A DNA stretch of 64,000 bases from Cytobacillus firmus (GTDB taxonomy: Bacteria; Bacillota; Bacilli; Bacillales; Cytobacillaceae): NCBI RefSeq assembly GCF_023612095.1, contig NZ_CP086235.1, forward strand, positions 1,137,001 to 1,201,000, written 5' to 3'. The notes beneath the pieces are model-generated. The model saw only the letters and a list, made by a program, of their open reading frames with translations, was not told the DNA's origin and ran no database searches. How positions within the stretch are numbered: position 1 is the stretch's first letter; every line of letters starts with the position of its first letter. Of the stretch, positions 35,074 to 44,300 are shown one piece after another. Made by a program: the position numbers and the translations under genes.

Positions 35074-36156
35074 GTGGACAAGTCTAAAAGCGAAAAAACA
35101 ATCACGATAAAGATTAATGGCAAGGACCGTCCGTTTCAGGAGAAAAAGGAAGAAATGAAGGAAAAATCATGGGATCCGAGACAGCTGGATAGACAGAAAA
35201 AGCAGGATCAAACTGAATTTTTTGCTTCCATACAGACAGCTGCCGGCAAAGAGGCGGATGACAGCTTTGACTGGATTCTGCCTGAGGAAACGGAAGATGC
35301 GGATATAAAGGAATATAAAATAGCAGCTCCTCCTAAATCACCAGCTAAAAATAGTCTGAGTACACTTGCCAGGAAATTCCGGGGAAGAAATAAGCAAGGA
35401 TTCTTAACTTCCATTTTTCTCGCTGTCTTTTTTGCGGTCCTTCTTGGGACAAGCTTCGGATTCATCATGCTGAAGCTGGTATTTACAGATCAGGCTGCTG
35501 AAACTGTGGCGGCGCCTCCAATCAATGAAAAGCCGGCAGAAGCAAGTCAGCAGACTCCTGCAGGATCGGCGGGTTTAGAAACGATTGCAACATATGTAGT
35601 TCAAGGTGGCGTTTTTTCAAACAGCGAAGCAGCACAGCAAATCAAGGATGCCAACTCTCAAAAGGGGGTTTATAGCCAATCCATAACAATGGGGGAGCAG
35701 ACTTATCTTTTCTTAGGGGTATCAGACAGCCTTGATGAGGCGAAGGAAATAGGAGCGGATCTTAAAAGCAAGGGCATTGAGGTATTTGCTAAAGAAGTAA
35801 CCTTTGAAGGCAAAGCAATTGAAGGAGTAAATGCCGAAGAGAAAAAACTGGCTGAAATTGCTCCTGCTTTATATCAAAGCCTGTCAGAAGGTGCAGCCAG
35901 TGCCACTCTCGGCAGTTCCATAACTCCTGAAACGGCTGAAAAAATAGAAAGCTACAGAAAGACAGTGAATGAACTGGAAGCGGATCAAATTAAAAATAAA
36001 AGCCTGATTTCGGTTAGAGAAGAACTATTGAATGCCTCAAAGCAACTGGAAACTTACCAGCAGTCAGGTGATGCTGCATCAGCCGGTAAAATTCAGGGGC
36101 ACCTGCTTGGGTTTCTTGCCGCTTATCAGTCACTGCTTCAGTCAGGCGGGCAGTAA
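35074..36156 (+). CDS. spoIIB: Stage II sporulation protein B (SPOR domain)
   Basis: SpoIIB localises to the sporulation septum and helps septal wall thinning and engulfment. The product is 360 residues. A basic/acidic cytoplasmic head (MDKSKSEKTITIKINGKDRPF) precedes one membrane helix (SIFLAVFFAVLLGTSFGFIML, about residues 112-132). The extracytoplasmic SPOR domain (TYVVQGGVFSNSEAAQQIKD to FAKEVTFEG, about 170-248) binds denuded peptidoglycan glycans, and a helical tail follows. GTG 35074 follows GGGAGG at 7 bases. Position before maf matches B. subtilis. Confidence 0.88.
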   Translation: MDKSKSEKTITIKINGKDRPFQEKKEEMKEKSWDPRQLDRQKKQDQTEFFASIQTAAGKEADDSFDWILPEETEDADIKEYKIAAPPKSPAKNSLSTLARKFRGRNKQGFLTSIFLAVFFAVLLGTSFGFIMLKLVFTDQAAETVAAPPINEKPAEASQQTPAGSAGLETIATYVVQGGVFSNSEAAQQIKDANSQKGVYSQSITMGEQTYLFLGVSDSLDEAKEIGADLKSKGIEVFAKEVTFEGKAIEGVNAEEKKLAEIAPALYQSLSEGAASATLGSSITPETAEKIESYRKTVNELEADQIKNKSLISVREELLNASKQLETYQQSGDAASAGKIQGHLLGFLAAYQSLLQSGGQ

Positions 36157-36225
36157 GGACCCGGCATATTGTGCCATAAGGTTATAAGATTCGAATATTT
36201 TCTGGGAAATATCACATATTAAGCG

Positions 36226-36264
36226 GAGTCTGTTCGGGAAATTTAGACAGACTCTTTCTTTTTG
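36226..36264 (+). terminator. Terminator after spoIIB
   Basis: GAGTCTGT pairs with ACAGACTC, followed by TTTCTTTTT. It lies 70 bases after the spoIIB stop. Confidence 0.85.
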
Positions 36265-36378
36265 TCATTTTTTGATATGAAAATACCGAAATATCTTCTT
36301 TAAAATTGTTTGTCTGGCAATTTTTTGATACGATTAACCTGTATCTCCCAATATGATACATAAAGGTAAGGTGATTAC

Positions 36379-36951
36379 ATGCAAAACCTCATTTTAGCCT
36401 CTTCTTCCCCGCGGCGAAAAGAACTTCTTGAAAATCTTCATTTGCAATTTGAAGTCTCCAGCAGTGATGTCGATGAAAGCTTTGATCCAGTGCTGACACC
36501 AGGAGAGATCGTGAAGGAGCTTGCCCATAGAAAGGCAAATGCTGTATTTAATAAGCACCCTGATTCATATGTTATTGGGTCAGATACAGTGGTTGTTAAG
36601 GACGGCGCTGTTTTAGGAAAGCCAGGCAGCAGCAAGGAAGCCTTCACTATGCTGAAAAGTCTGTCTGGAACCATTCATTCTGTTTACACAGGTGTATCAA
36701 TCTTGACGCCTGAAAAAAATGCCATTACATTTTACGAAAAAACTGATGTGGTGTTCTGGGGGTTAACAGATGAAGAAATTAACTCTTATATTGGCACCGG
36801 TGAACCCTTTGACAAGGCAGGAGCATATGGGATACAAGGCATTGGCAGCATGCTTGTAAAAAGTATAAGCGGAGATTATTTCTCTGTTGTCGGTCTTCCT
36901 GTCTCAAGAACGGTTCGTGAACTGAGGAAAGCGGGTTATTCGCTTCCTTAA
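36379..36951 (+). CDS. maf: Maf nucleotide pyrophosphatase
   Basis: Maf is a nucleoside triphosphate pyrophosphatase for dTTP, UTP and modified bases, linked to septum inhibition in B. subtilis. The product is 190 residues with all Maf motifs: SSSPRRKELLENL near the start, SDVDE, GSDTVV near 68, GKPGSSKEA, SGTIHSVYTGV, and EPFDKAGAYGIQG near 140. ATG 36379 has GGTAAGGTGATTAC upstream. The order spoIIB-maf-radC-mreB is as in B. subtilis. Confidence 0.96.
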   Translation: MQNLILASSSPRRKELLENLHLQFEVSSSDVDESFDPVLTPGEIVKELAHRKANAVFNKHPDSYVIGSDTVVVKDGAVLGKPGSSKEAFTMLKSLSGTIHSVYTGVSILTPEKNAITFYEKTDVVFWGLTDEEINSYIGTGEPFDKAGAYGIQGIGSMLVKSISGDYFSVVGLPVSRTVRELRKAGYSLP

Positions 36952-36971
36952 TATACTTCATTCATCTTCAG

Positions 36972-36996
36972 CTCCCTGAGCCCAGAGTTTAGGGAG
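36972..36996 (+). promoter_or_regulatory. Hairpin that pairs with the radC ribosome site
   Basis: CTCCCT (36972-36977) can pair with AGGGAG (36991-36996), which is the Shine-Dalgarno sequence 6 bases before radC. The short stem could damp translation or be a weak maf terminator. There is no U tract. Confidence 0.3.
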
Positions 36997-37002
36997 GACA
37001 AT

Positions 37003-37692
37003 ATGCAAACAGATTCTCTTTTAATTAAAGATTTTCCACAGGATGAGCGCCCTCGTGAGCGCTTTGTCCAAAATGGTCCAGAGAGCTTGTCCAATCACGA
37101 ACTGATAGCAATATTACTCAGAACAGGCACGAAAGATGAATCAGTTCTGCAATTAGCCAATAGGCTTCTTACCCATTTTGAAGGACTTCGGCTGTTAAAG
37201 GATGCATCCCTGGATGAAATAACGTCCATTAAAGGAATAGGATCGGCTAAAGCAATTCAGGTGCTGGCAGCAGTTGAAATTGGCCGGAGAATTTCAAAGC
37301 TCACATATGATGACAGATATAGTATCCGTTCGCCTGAGGATGGGGCAAATTATGTCATGCATGAAATGCGATTTTTGTCTCAGGAGCATTTTGTATGCCT
37401 TTATTTAAATACAAAAAATCAGGTGCTTCATAAGCAGACCATTTTTATTGGGAGCTTGAATGCTTCAATCGTTCATCCCAGAGAGGTCTTTAAGGAGGCA
37501 TTTCGCAGGTCGGCTGCGTCCATCATATGTATTCATAATCATCCGAGCGGCGATCCGACTCCAAGCAGGGAAGACATTGAAGTAACCAAAAGACTTGCAG
37601 AGTCCGGAAAAATAATCGGCATCGATGTGCTGGACCATCTGATCATCGGTGAAAATAAATTTGTCAGTTTAAAGGAAAAAGGGTATTTATAA
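37003..37692 (+). CDS. radC: RadC family JAMM-domain protein
   Basis: The product is 229 residues, the usual length. A helix-hairpin-helix region (ITSIKGIGSAKAIQVLAAVE near 70-90) precedes the JAMM metalloprotease-like domain, with HNHPSGDPTPSREDI near 177 and VLDHLIIGENKFVSLKEKG at the end. The molecular role is unsettled; a strict role in DNA repair has been questioned. It lies between maf and mreB. Confidence 0.95.
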   Translation: MQTDSLLIKDFPQDERPRERFVQNGPESLSNHELIAILLRTGTKDESVLQLANRLLTHFEGLRLLKDASLDEITSIKGIGSAKAIQVLAAVEIGRRISKLTYDDRYSIRSPEDGANYVMHEMRFLSQEHFVCLYLNTKNQVLHKQTIFIGSLNASIVHPREVFKEAFRRSAASIICIHNHPSGDPTPSREDIEVTKRLAESGKIIGIDVLDHLIIGENKFVSLKEKGYL

Positions 37693-37814
37693 CACTATGT
37701 TTTTGTTTGACGTTAAGATATAATATTGGTTATGATTTTTGAGATGCCTTGCATTTTTGGAGGCGGATTGTACTAGAAAAATAAAAGAAAATTCCATTAA
37801 AAAACCTTACTTAG

Positions 37815-38875
<1,061 letters not shown>

Positions 38876-38902
38876 CAGAGTTCTGAATAAGTAAAATAAC
38901 AA

Positions 38903-38950
38903 AGCCCATTCACTTCTCTCAAGTGTATGGGCTCAAGTTTGGTTTTTTAT
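38903..38950 (+). terminator. Terminator-like hairpin between mreB and mreC
   Basis: AGCCCATTCACTT pairs with AAGTGTATGGGCT (one bulge), followed after CAAGTTTGG by a TTTTTT run. It may reduce rather than block transcription into mreC. Confidence 0.65.
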
Positions 38951-39051
38951 TGAGCATAAAATGATATCTTTGCAGATATATGTTATATTTTGTTGAGCAG
39001 TGCCTAAATGGCGCAGGATTTCCTGAAAAAATACTATTCGAGGTGTAAAGA

Positions 39052-39936
39052 ATGCCACAGTTCTTTCTGAACAAACGCCTGATTATTTTGCTTGTCAGCA
39101 TTATTATTCTCGTGGCATTGATTGGATTTTCTTTAAAGGATAGAGAAAATTTGACCTGGCCTGAACAATTTTTAAAAGATACTACTGGGTTTATACAAAA
39201 TGCTGTTTCCAGCCCTGTGAATTATGTGGCGGGATTCTTTGAAAATGTCGAAGACTTGCAAAATACATACAAAGAAAATAAAGATCTGAAAAAAAGGCTG
39301 GATGAACTTGCAAGACTTGAGTCTGAGGTTCAGAGGCTGAAAAAGGATAATACGGAACTGCGGGAGATTTTGGATAAGAAAGATTCTTTAAGTGAATTTG
39401 AGCCAAAGCAGGCAACAGTAATAGGAAGAAATCCCGACAGGTGGCATGAATTGCTTATTATAAATAAGGGGAAAAATGCCGGAATAGAACCGAACATGGC
39501 GGTCATTACCTCAAAAGGCCTGATTGGCAAAGTAAAAAGCAGCAATACATTTACTTCAACCGTCCAGCTTCTTAGTTCAATGGATCCGACCAATCGCATC
39601 TCAGCTAAGATTCAGGCAGGCGAGAATAACTTTTTCGGTCTGATTGAAGGCTATGATGATGATAAAGGTCTTCTTTTGCTTAAGAAGATTCCTTATGATG
39701 CGAAGGTTGAAAAGGATCAAAACGTTATTACATCAGGTCTGGGCGGTGTTTTCCCTGAGAGCCTTCCGATTGGGAAGGTTGTAGATGTTGTTCCGGATGA
39801 ATTTGGTCTGACTCAAACCGCATATATTAAGCCAGGAGCAGACTTCTATGATATCGGACATGTAATGGTCGTTAAAAGAGGGGCATCCCAGCCTGAACTA
39901 ATGGAAATGATTGATGAGAAGGAGGAGGAACTGTGA
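39052..39936 (+). CDS. mreC: Rod shape-determining protein MreC
   Basis: MreC is a bitopic elongasome scaffold that activates the PBP2/RodA synthase. The product is 294 residues. A membrane helix lies at about residues 9-26 (LIILLVSIIILVALIGFSL), then a coiled coil at about 65-105 (KRLDELARLESEVQRLKKDN) and the double beta-barrel domain (ATVIGRNPDRWHELLIINKG to FYDIGHVMVVK). The tail is acidic. ATG 39052 follows GAGGTGTAAAG. Confidence 0.95.
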   Translation: MPQFFLNKRLIILLVSIIILVALIGFSLKDRENLTWPEQFLKDTTGFIQNAVSSPVNYVAGFFENVEDLQNTYKENKDLKKRLDELARLESEVQRLKKDNTELREILDKKDSLSEFEPKQATVIGRNPDRWHELLIINKGKNAGIEPNMAVITSKGLIGKVKSSNTFTSTVQLLSSMDPTNRISAKIQAGENNFFGLIEGYDDDKGLLLLKKIPYDAKVEKDQNVITSGLGGVFPESLPIGKVVDVVPDEFGLTQTAYIKPGADFYDIGHVMVVKRGASQPELMEMIDEKEEEL

Positions 39937-40448
39937 GAAGATTCCTTCTTCCTCTCATTCTCCTGGCCTTATTTATTGGTGAAAGCATATTTGTTCAAGT
40001 AACTCCGCATGATTTATTAGGCAGTGGAAAAATAGCCGTTCCCCGTTTTTTAATGGCTGCCTTGCTTTTTTTGACTATTTTTGGCTCAAAAAAGCACGGA
40101 ATTCTTTACGGCCTATTATTCGGGCTGCTTTTTGATATTGTATATGTTGAAATTATCGGCATTTATTTGTTTCTATTTCCGGTCATTGCTTTTATTACAA
40201 CCAAACTTATGAGAATTCTTCAGACGAATATAGCGATGGCTTCCATAATTGTGCTTTTGGGCATCACCCTCCTTGAGGCCGGTGTTTACCAGATGAACTT
40301 ATTAATTCACCATACAGATATGGAATTTGCAGTCTTTCTTTCGGCCCGTCTCCTGCCTACTCTTATATTGAATGCCATTTTTATTATTATAGCTGTCTAC
40401 CCATTTAAAAGACTTTCTGAAAAATTTGCAGACAGCTTAAACGATTAA
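39933..40448 (+). CDS. mreD: Rod shape-determining protein MreD
   Basis: MreD is the polytopic partner of MreC in the elongasome. The product is 171 residues with five to six hydrophobic segments. It starts at GTG 39933 within the mreC stop (GTGA overlap), so the two are translationally coupled. FGLLFDIVYVEIIGIYLFLFP near the middle is typical of Bacillus MreD. A terminator follows. Confidence 0.93.
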   Translation: MRRFLLPLILLALFIGESIFVQVTPHDLLGSGKIAVPRFLMAALLFLTIFGSKKHGILYGLLFGLLFDIVYVEIIGIYLFLFPVIAFITTKLMRILQTNIAMASIIVLLGITLLEAGVYQMNLLIHHTDMEFAVFLSARLLPTLILNAIFIIIAVYPFKRLSEKFADSLND

Positions 40449-40480
40449 TTGTTTGAAGTGTTATAATTTCACAATGAGAG

Positions 40481-40509
40481 AAAGAAACCGGATTAATCCG
40501 GTTTCTTTT
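40481..40509 (+). terminator. Terminator after mreD
   Basis: AAAGAAACCGGAT pairs with ATCCGGTTTCTTT around TA, followed by T. A strong symmetric hairpin, 33 bases after the stop. Confidence 0.88.
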
Positions 40510-40576
40510 AAATGAATAATTTTCAGTACGTTGTTTTTGTGAATTTTGTTGCTTTTTCATAACTTAGCTTATTGCC

Positions 40577-40766
40577 GAGTTGATTGGAGCGGAGGGCACT
40601 TGATCCTCGAAAATGCTGACACATTTCCTTCGTGCGGTGTTCATTCGAGGAAGCTTATTCAATGTCCTGCGGGAAGAGAGGGAAGTGTGAGACCCCGCAG
40701 GCGAAGCCGAGGAGGCTCGCATTCCTCCCCGCGGAAAGCAAGTGCCTGGAGCGGAAATCAACGGAC
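40577..40766. repeat. Structured intergenic repeat, family A copy 2, with extra internal arm
   Basis: The ends match copy 1 at 384-519 (GAGTTGATTGGAGCGGA and GGAGCGGAAATCAACGGAC), as does the core (TCCTGCGGGA, GTGAGACCCCGCAGGC, GAGGAGGCTCGC). It differs by about 60 extra bases after GAGGGCACT, containing ATCCTCGAA and TTCGAGGAA that can pair as an additional hairpin. It fills much of the 544-base mreD-minC gap; the rest (40767-40992) shows no gene or clear promoter. Confidence 0.75.
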
Positions 40767-40992
40767 AGAATTCATAAACAAAAACAAAAAGTTGTGAAAA
40801 AAGAGCCTTTAAGTAAAAAAGGGATTTAGAAGGTTTCTGTCGAATTCTACCTTTATGGGCAAATAAGGATAAGGAAAATCGACATATTTTTTATAAAATC
40901 TCTCCTCGGGCTGTAATTGAAGTAAATGCCTGCTTAAAAATAGAGTGCATCAGCACGAATGTGTTTCTTATCATTGAGGTGAACATCTTGAA

Positions 40993-41670
40993 ATGAAAAA
41001 AAACCAAAACGTTACTATAAAAGGCACGAAAGATGGACTGACTTTGCATCTTGATGATTCCTGCTCTTATGGAGAGCTGAAGAAAGAGCTTGACAGAAAG
41101 CTTTCAGAAAACTCCAGATCTGTTGAAGACCGGCTTCTTTCCGTTAGGGTGCAAGTCGGCAACCGTTATCTCACAGAAGAGCAGCAGGAAGAATTGAAGG
41201 AGTTAATCAGGCAAAAGAAGAACCTGATCGTTGAGTCTATAAGCTCCAATGTCATTACCAAAGAAGAAGCTGAAAAACAGAAGGAAGAAAACGAAATTGT
41301 ATCTGTTGCGAAGGTAATTCGTTCGGGACAGGTTCTCGAAACTCCTGGAGATTTGCTTCTCATCGGAGACGTAAATCCAGGAGGCACTGTTATGGCAGGA
41401 GGAAACATCTTTGTAATGGGGGCTCTAAGGGGCATTGCACATGCCGGATGCCATGGAAATAATGAAGCCGTGGTGGTAGCTTCGCTTATGAAGCCGTCCC
41501 AGTTAAGAATCAGCAATTGTATTAACCGTGCCCCTGACAATGATCAGGAGGAAGAAAAACGGGAAATGGAATGTGCTTACATTGATGAAAATGATCAAAT
41601 TACAGTAGATAGATTACAAGTTTTGATGCATCTGAGACCTAATATAACTAGATTGCAAGGGGGAAGCTAG
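40993..41670 (+). CDS. minC: Septum site-determining protein MinC
   Basis: MinC inhibits FtsZ polymerisation near the poles, with MinD. The product is 225 residues. The N-terminal FtsZ-binding domain ([21 protein letters not shown]) is followed by the C-terminal beta-helix domain ([23 protein letters not shown], then [21 protein letters not shown]) that binds MinD. ATG 40993 follows GAGGTGAA at 11 bases, a long spacing. minD starts one base after its stop. Confidence 0.96.
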   Translation: MKKNQNVTIKGTKDGLTLHLDDSCSYGELKKELDRKLSENSRSVEDRLLSVRVQVGNRYLTEEQQEELKELIRQKKNLIVESISSNVITKEEAEKQKEENEIVSVAKVIRSGQVLETPGDLLLIGDVNPGGTVMAGGNIFVMGALRGIAHAGCHGNNEAVVVASLMKPSQLRISNCINRAPDNDQEEEKREMECAYIDENDQITVDRLQVLMHLRPNITRLQGGS

Positions 41671-41671
41671 G

Positions 41672-42475
41672 ATGGGAGAAGCGATTGTCATTACGTCCGG
41701 AAAAGGCGGAGTCGGAAAAACGACTACTTCCGCAAATGTAGGTACTGCTCTGGCCCTTCAGGGAAAACGAGTGTGCCTGGTGGATACAGACATTGGCCTT
41801 CGAAATCTTGACGTGGTAATGGGGCTAGAAAACCGCATTATTTATGATCTGGTCGATGTCGTGGAAGGCCGGTGTAAAATACATCAGGCTGTGGTTAAAG
41901 ACAAACGGTTTGAAGATCTGCTGTATTTGCTTCCTGCTGCTCAAACAAGTGATAAGACGGCTGTTACACCCGAACAGATGAAAAAGCTGGTCGATGAATT
42001 GAAGCAGGATTATGATTATATTGTCATTGACTGCCCTGCCGGAATAGAGCAGGGGTACAAAAATGCGGTTGCCGGTGCAAATAAAGCAATTGTTGTAACC
42101 ACTCCGGAAGTTTCAGCTGTGCGTGATGCCGACCGGATTATCGGCTTGCTTGAGAAAGAAGAAAATGTAGAGGCTCCTAAACTGATAATAAATAGAATTA
42201 GAAGCCATATGATGAAAAATGGCGACATGCTTGATGTTGATGAAATAACTGCGCATTTGTCGATTGATTTAATCGGAATTGTGGCAGATGATGATGAAGT
42301 AATCAAGGCATCGAATCATGGTGAGCCTATTGCTTTAAACCCTAACAGCAAAGCTTCGGTTTCCTACCGTAATATCGCCCGCAGAATCCTTGGTGAAGCT
42401 GTACCCCTTCAGCCTCTTGAAGAAGAGAATAAAGGTGTATTTTCAAAACTGAAAAAGTTTTTTGGAGTAAAATAA
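41672..42475 (+). CDS. minD: Septum site-determining ATPase MinD
   Basis: MinD is a membrane-binding deviant-Walker ATPase that recruits MinC. The product is 267 residues with Walker A' TSGKGGVGKTTTSANVG near residue 8, switch I DTDIGLRNLDVVMG, switch II IVIDCPAGIEQGY and the C-terminal amphipathic membrane-targeting helix (VFSKLKKFFGVK). ATG 41672 follows AAGGGGGAAGC. minCD is followed by a terminator. Confidence 0.98.
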   Translation: MGEAIVITSGKGGVGKTTTSANVGTALALQGKRVCLVDTDIGLRNLDVVMGLENRIIYDLVDVVEGRCKIHQAVVKDKRFEDLLYLLPAAQTSDKTAVTPEQMKKLVDELKQDYDYIVIDCPAGIEQGYKNAVAGANKAIVVTTPEVSAVRDADRIIGLLEKEENVEAPKLIINRIRSHMMKNGDMLDVDEITAHLSIDLIGIVADDDEVIKASNHGEPIALNPNSKASVSYRNIARRILGEAVPLQPLEEENKGVFSKLKKFFGVK

Positions 42476-42488
42476 TAATATCTATTGA

Positions 42489-42525
42489 ACCAAAGCCGGG
42501 GAGCCATCTCCGGTTTATTTTTTTA
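42489..42525 (+). terminator. Terminator after minCD
   Basis: CCGGGGAG and CTCCGG with flanking AACC/GGTT pair around CCAT, followed by TATTTTTTT. It lies 14 bases after the minD stop. Confidence 0.83.
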
Positions 42526-42610
42526 TTCGGGACACCACTTCAAGTCATACTCTATTTGGACAACTCATAAACTTGTACAAATAGAGTTATATAGAAATGG
42601 TGGGGATATC

Positions 42611-43387
42611 ATGAATTCAAGAGCGGATGAAATACGAAAGAGAATCGAGCGGAGAAAAAAGGACAAAGAGAGATTCTCGAAAAAGAAAGATTCAACGGTT
42701 CTTTGGACAGAAGATGAAGAGCGGTACGGGTTTAATAAGCTGCCCTCATACGAGAGCAAGCTTGATGAGGGAAACCACCCTTTATTTCGCAAGGAACTAT
42801 TTCTTTTCAAATTGCTTGCTTCTGCCTGTATTTTTTTATTCGCTGCCATTCTCTTTAAAAACCAGGCAGCTACTTTGGATCCTGCAAGAGATTTTGTAAA
42901 GACAGCCATGGAGAAGGATTTTCAATTCGCCGCAGTTTCCGGCTGGTATGAAGAACAATTTGGTAAACCGCTTGCTCTGCTGCCATTTTCAAATGGCAAA
43001 AGTGATGAGAAGAACGTTGAAGAAAACAGCGAATATGCCTTGCCTGCTTCTGCAAAGATCCTGGAAGAATTTGATGATAATGGACAGAGAATAACAATCG
43101 AAACAGGAAAGGAAGCTTCCATTGAGGCAATGAGTGAAGGGCTTGTCCGGTTTGCCGGAAAGAAAGATGGTTTTGGAAATACCGTCATTATTCAGCATGG
43201 TGATAAAAGTGAGTCCTGGTATGGCAATTTAGCTGAAATTAATGTGAATTTATATCAATACGTCGAAAAAGGTACAGGTATTGGTACGGCGGGTGACGCC
43301 GGCGATTCTGAAAAAGGCTCTTTTTATTTCGCGATTAAAAAAGATGATGATTTTATAGATCCGATCCAGGTGATCCCATTTGAATAA
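42611..43387 (+). CDS. spoIVFA: Stage IV sporulation protein FA
   Basis: SpoIVFA scaffolds and inhibits the SpoIVFB protease in the outer forespore membrane until SpoIVB cleaves it. The product is 258 residues from ATG 42611, with GGTGGGG upstream. A basic cytoplasmic head is followed by one membrane helix (ELFLFKLLASACIFLFAAILF, about 60-80) and a C-terminal LytM/M23-like domain (VRFAGKKDGFGNTVIIQHGD). The M23 zinc residues are mostly lost: SWYGNL replaces the usual YxHL, and SFYFAIK replaces LHFEI. It is therefore not a peptidase. It overlaps spoIVFB. Confidence 0.92.
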   Translation: MNSRADEIRKRIERRKKDKERFSKKKDSTVLWTEDEERYGFNKLPSYESKLDEGNHPLFRKELFLFKLLASACIFLFAAILFKNQAATLDPARDFVKTAMEKDFQFAAVSGWYEEQFGKPLALLPFSNGKSDEKNVEENSEYALPASAKILEEFDDNGQRITIETGKEASIEAMSEGLVRFAGKKDGFGNTVIIQHGDKSESWYGNLAEINVNLYQYVEKGTGIGTAGDAGDSEKGSFYFAIKKDDDFIDPIQVIPFE

Positions 43388-44246
43388 AATAACAGGGTTA
43401 ATCACACATATTCATATTCATCCTTTGTTATGGGCGATTATCGGACTGTCTGTTGTGACAGCTCATTTTGTGGAATTATGCATGCTGCTCCTGATTATAT
43501 TTGTTCATGAAATGGGGCATGCCGCTGCTGCATCCCTTTATTCCTGGAGAATAAAAAAGATTGCCCTCCTGCCATTTGGCGGTGTAGCGGAAATGGATGA
43601 ACACGGGAACCGGCCGCTGAAAGAGGAGATTATAGTCATTATAGCAGGGCCGCTTCAGCATATATGGATGATGGGGGCGGCGCTGTTATTTTATGAGTTT
43701 TCCTGGCTGTCTGCTGATATGTTTCATCTGTTTATTCAATTTAATTTAATGATATTAATTTTTAACCTGCTCCCAGTCTGGCCATTGGATGGAGGAAAGC
43801 TTGTTTTCTTATGGCTTTCTCTTAATCAGGCATTTCCGGAAGCGCACAGAAAAACACTTTTCATTTCGGCTGCGGGTCTAATCAGTTTCATTATACTAAC
43901 TTTGCTGACCTCTCCGGTTAACTTGAATATTTGGGTAATCCTCGCTTTTTTAGTGTTTTCGCTATATCATGAATGGAAGCAGAGCCGATTCGTGTTTATC
44001 CGTTTTCTTCTCGAAAGGTATTATGGGAAGCACAGCGACTTTCGGACATTGAAGCCAATCGTTGTCCGGGAAGAAGAATTGGTTATTGACGTGCTGGAAA
44101 GATTTCAGCGGGGATGCAAGCACCCCATCATTGTTGAAAAGGATGGGAAAGAAAAAGGTGCATTAGATGAAAATGAACTGCTGCATGCATGCTTTGCGGA
44201 AAAAGTGCTGACAGCTAAAATAGGTGATTTGCTTTATGTTTACTGA
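43380..44246 (+). CDS. spoIVFB: Sigma-K processing intramembrane metalloprotease SpoIVFB
   Basis: SpoIVFB is the site-2-type protease that cleaves pro-sigma-K in the mother cell. The product is 288 residues. The zinc motif HEMGH lies near residue 43, with the NLLPVWPLDGGK metal/Asp motif near 131 and about six membrane segments. A C-terminal cytoplasmic CBS-like domain (RFQRGCKHPIIVEKDGKEKG) senses ATP in B. subtilis. TTG 43380 has AGGTGA 6 bases upstream and overlaps spoIVFA by 8 bases, so translation is coupled. Confidence 0.95.
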   Translation: MNKITGLITHIHIHPLLWAIIGLSVVTAHFVELCMLLLIIFVHEMGHAAAASLYSWRIKKIALLPFGGVAEMDEHGNRPLKEEIIVIIAGPLQHIWMMGAALLFYEFSWLSADMFHLFIQFNLMILIFNLLPVWPLDGGKLVFLWLSLNQAFPEAHRKTLFISAAGLISFIILTLLTSPVNLNIWVILAFLVFSLYHEWKQSRFVFIRFLLERYYGKHSDFRTLKPIVVREEELVIDVLERFQRGCKHPIIVEKDGKEKGALDENELLHACFAEKVLTAKIGDLLYVY

Positions 44247-44300
44247 AGACCAAATTTTGATTAACATGAATAAATAATGTTTTAAAGTGAGGAAATCGTT

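Noticed and set aside
35074..36156. SPOR-domain protein as part of the pilus operon
   Set aside because: A strong terminator at 34986-35018 separates it, and its position before maf matches spoIIB.
37707..37724. mreB promoter from TTGACG and TATAAT
   Set aside because: The two elements are only six bases apart, so they cannot work together as -35 and -10.
42611..43387. Active M23 endopeptidase
   Set aside because: The C-terminal LytM-like domain has lost the zinc-binding residues, and the location before spoIVFB fits SpoIVFA.
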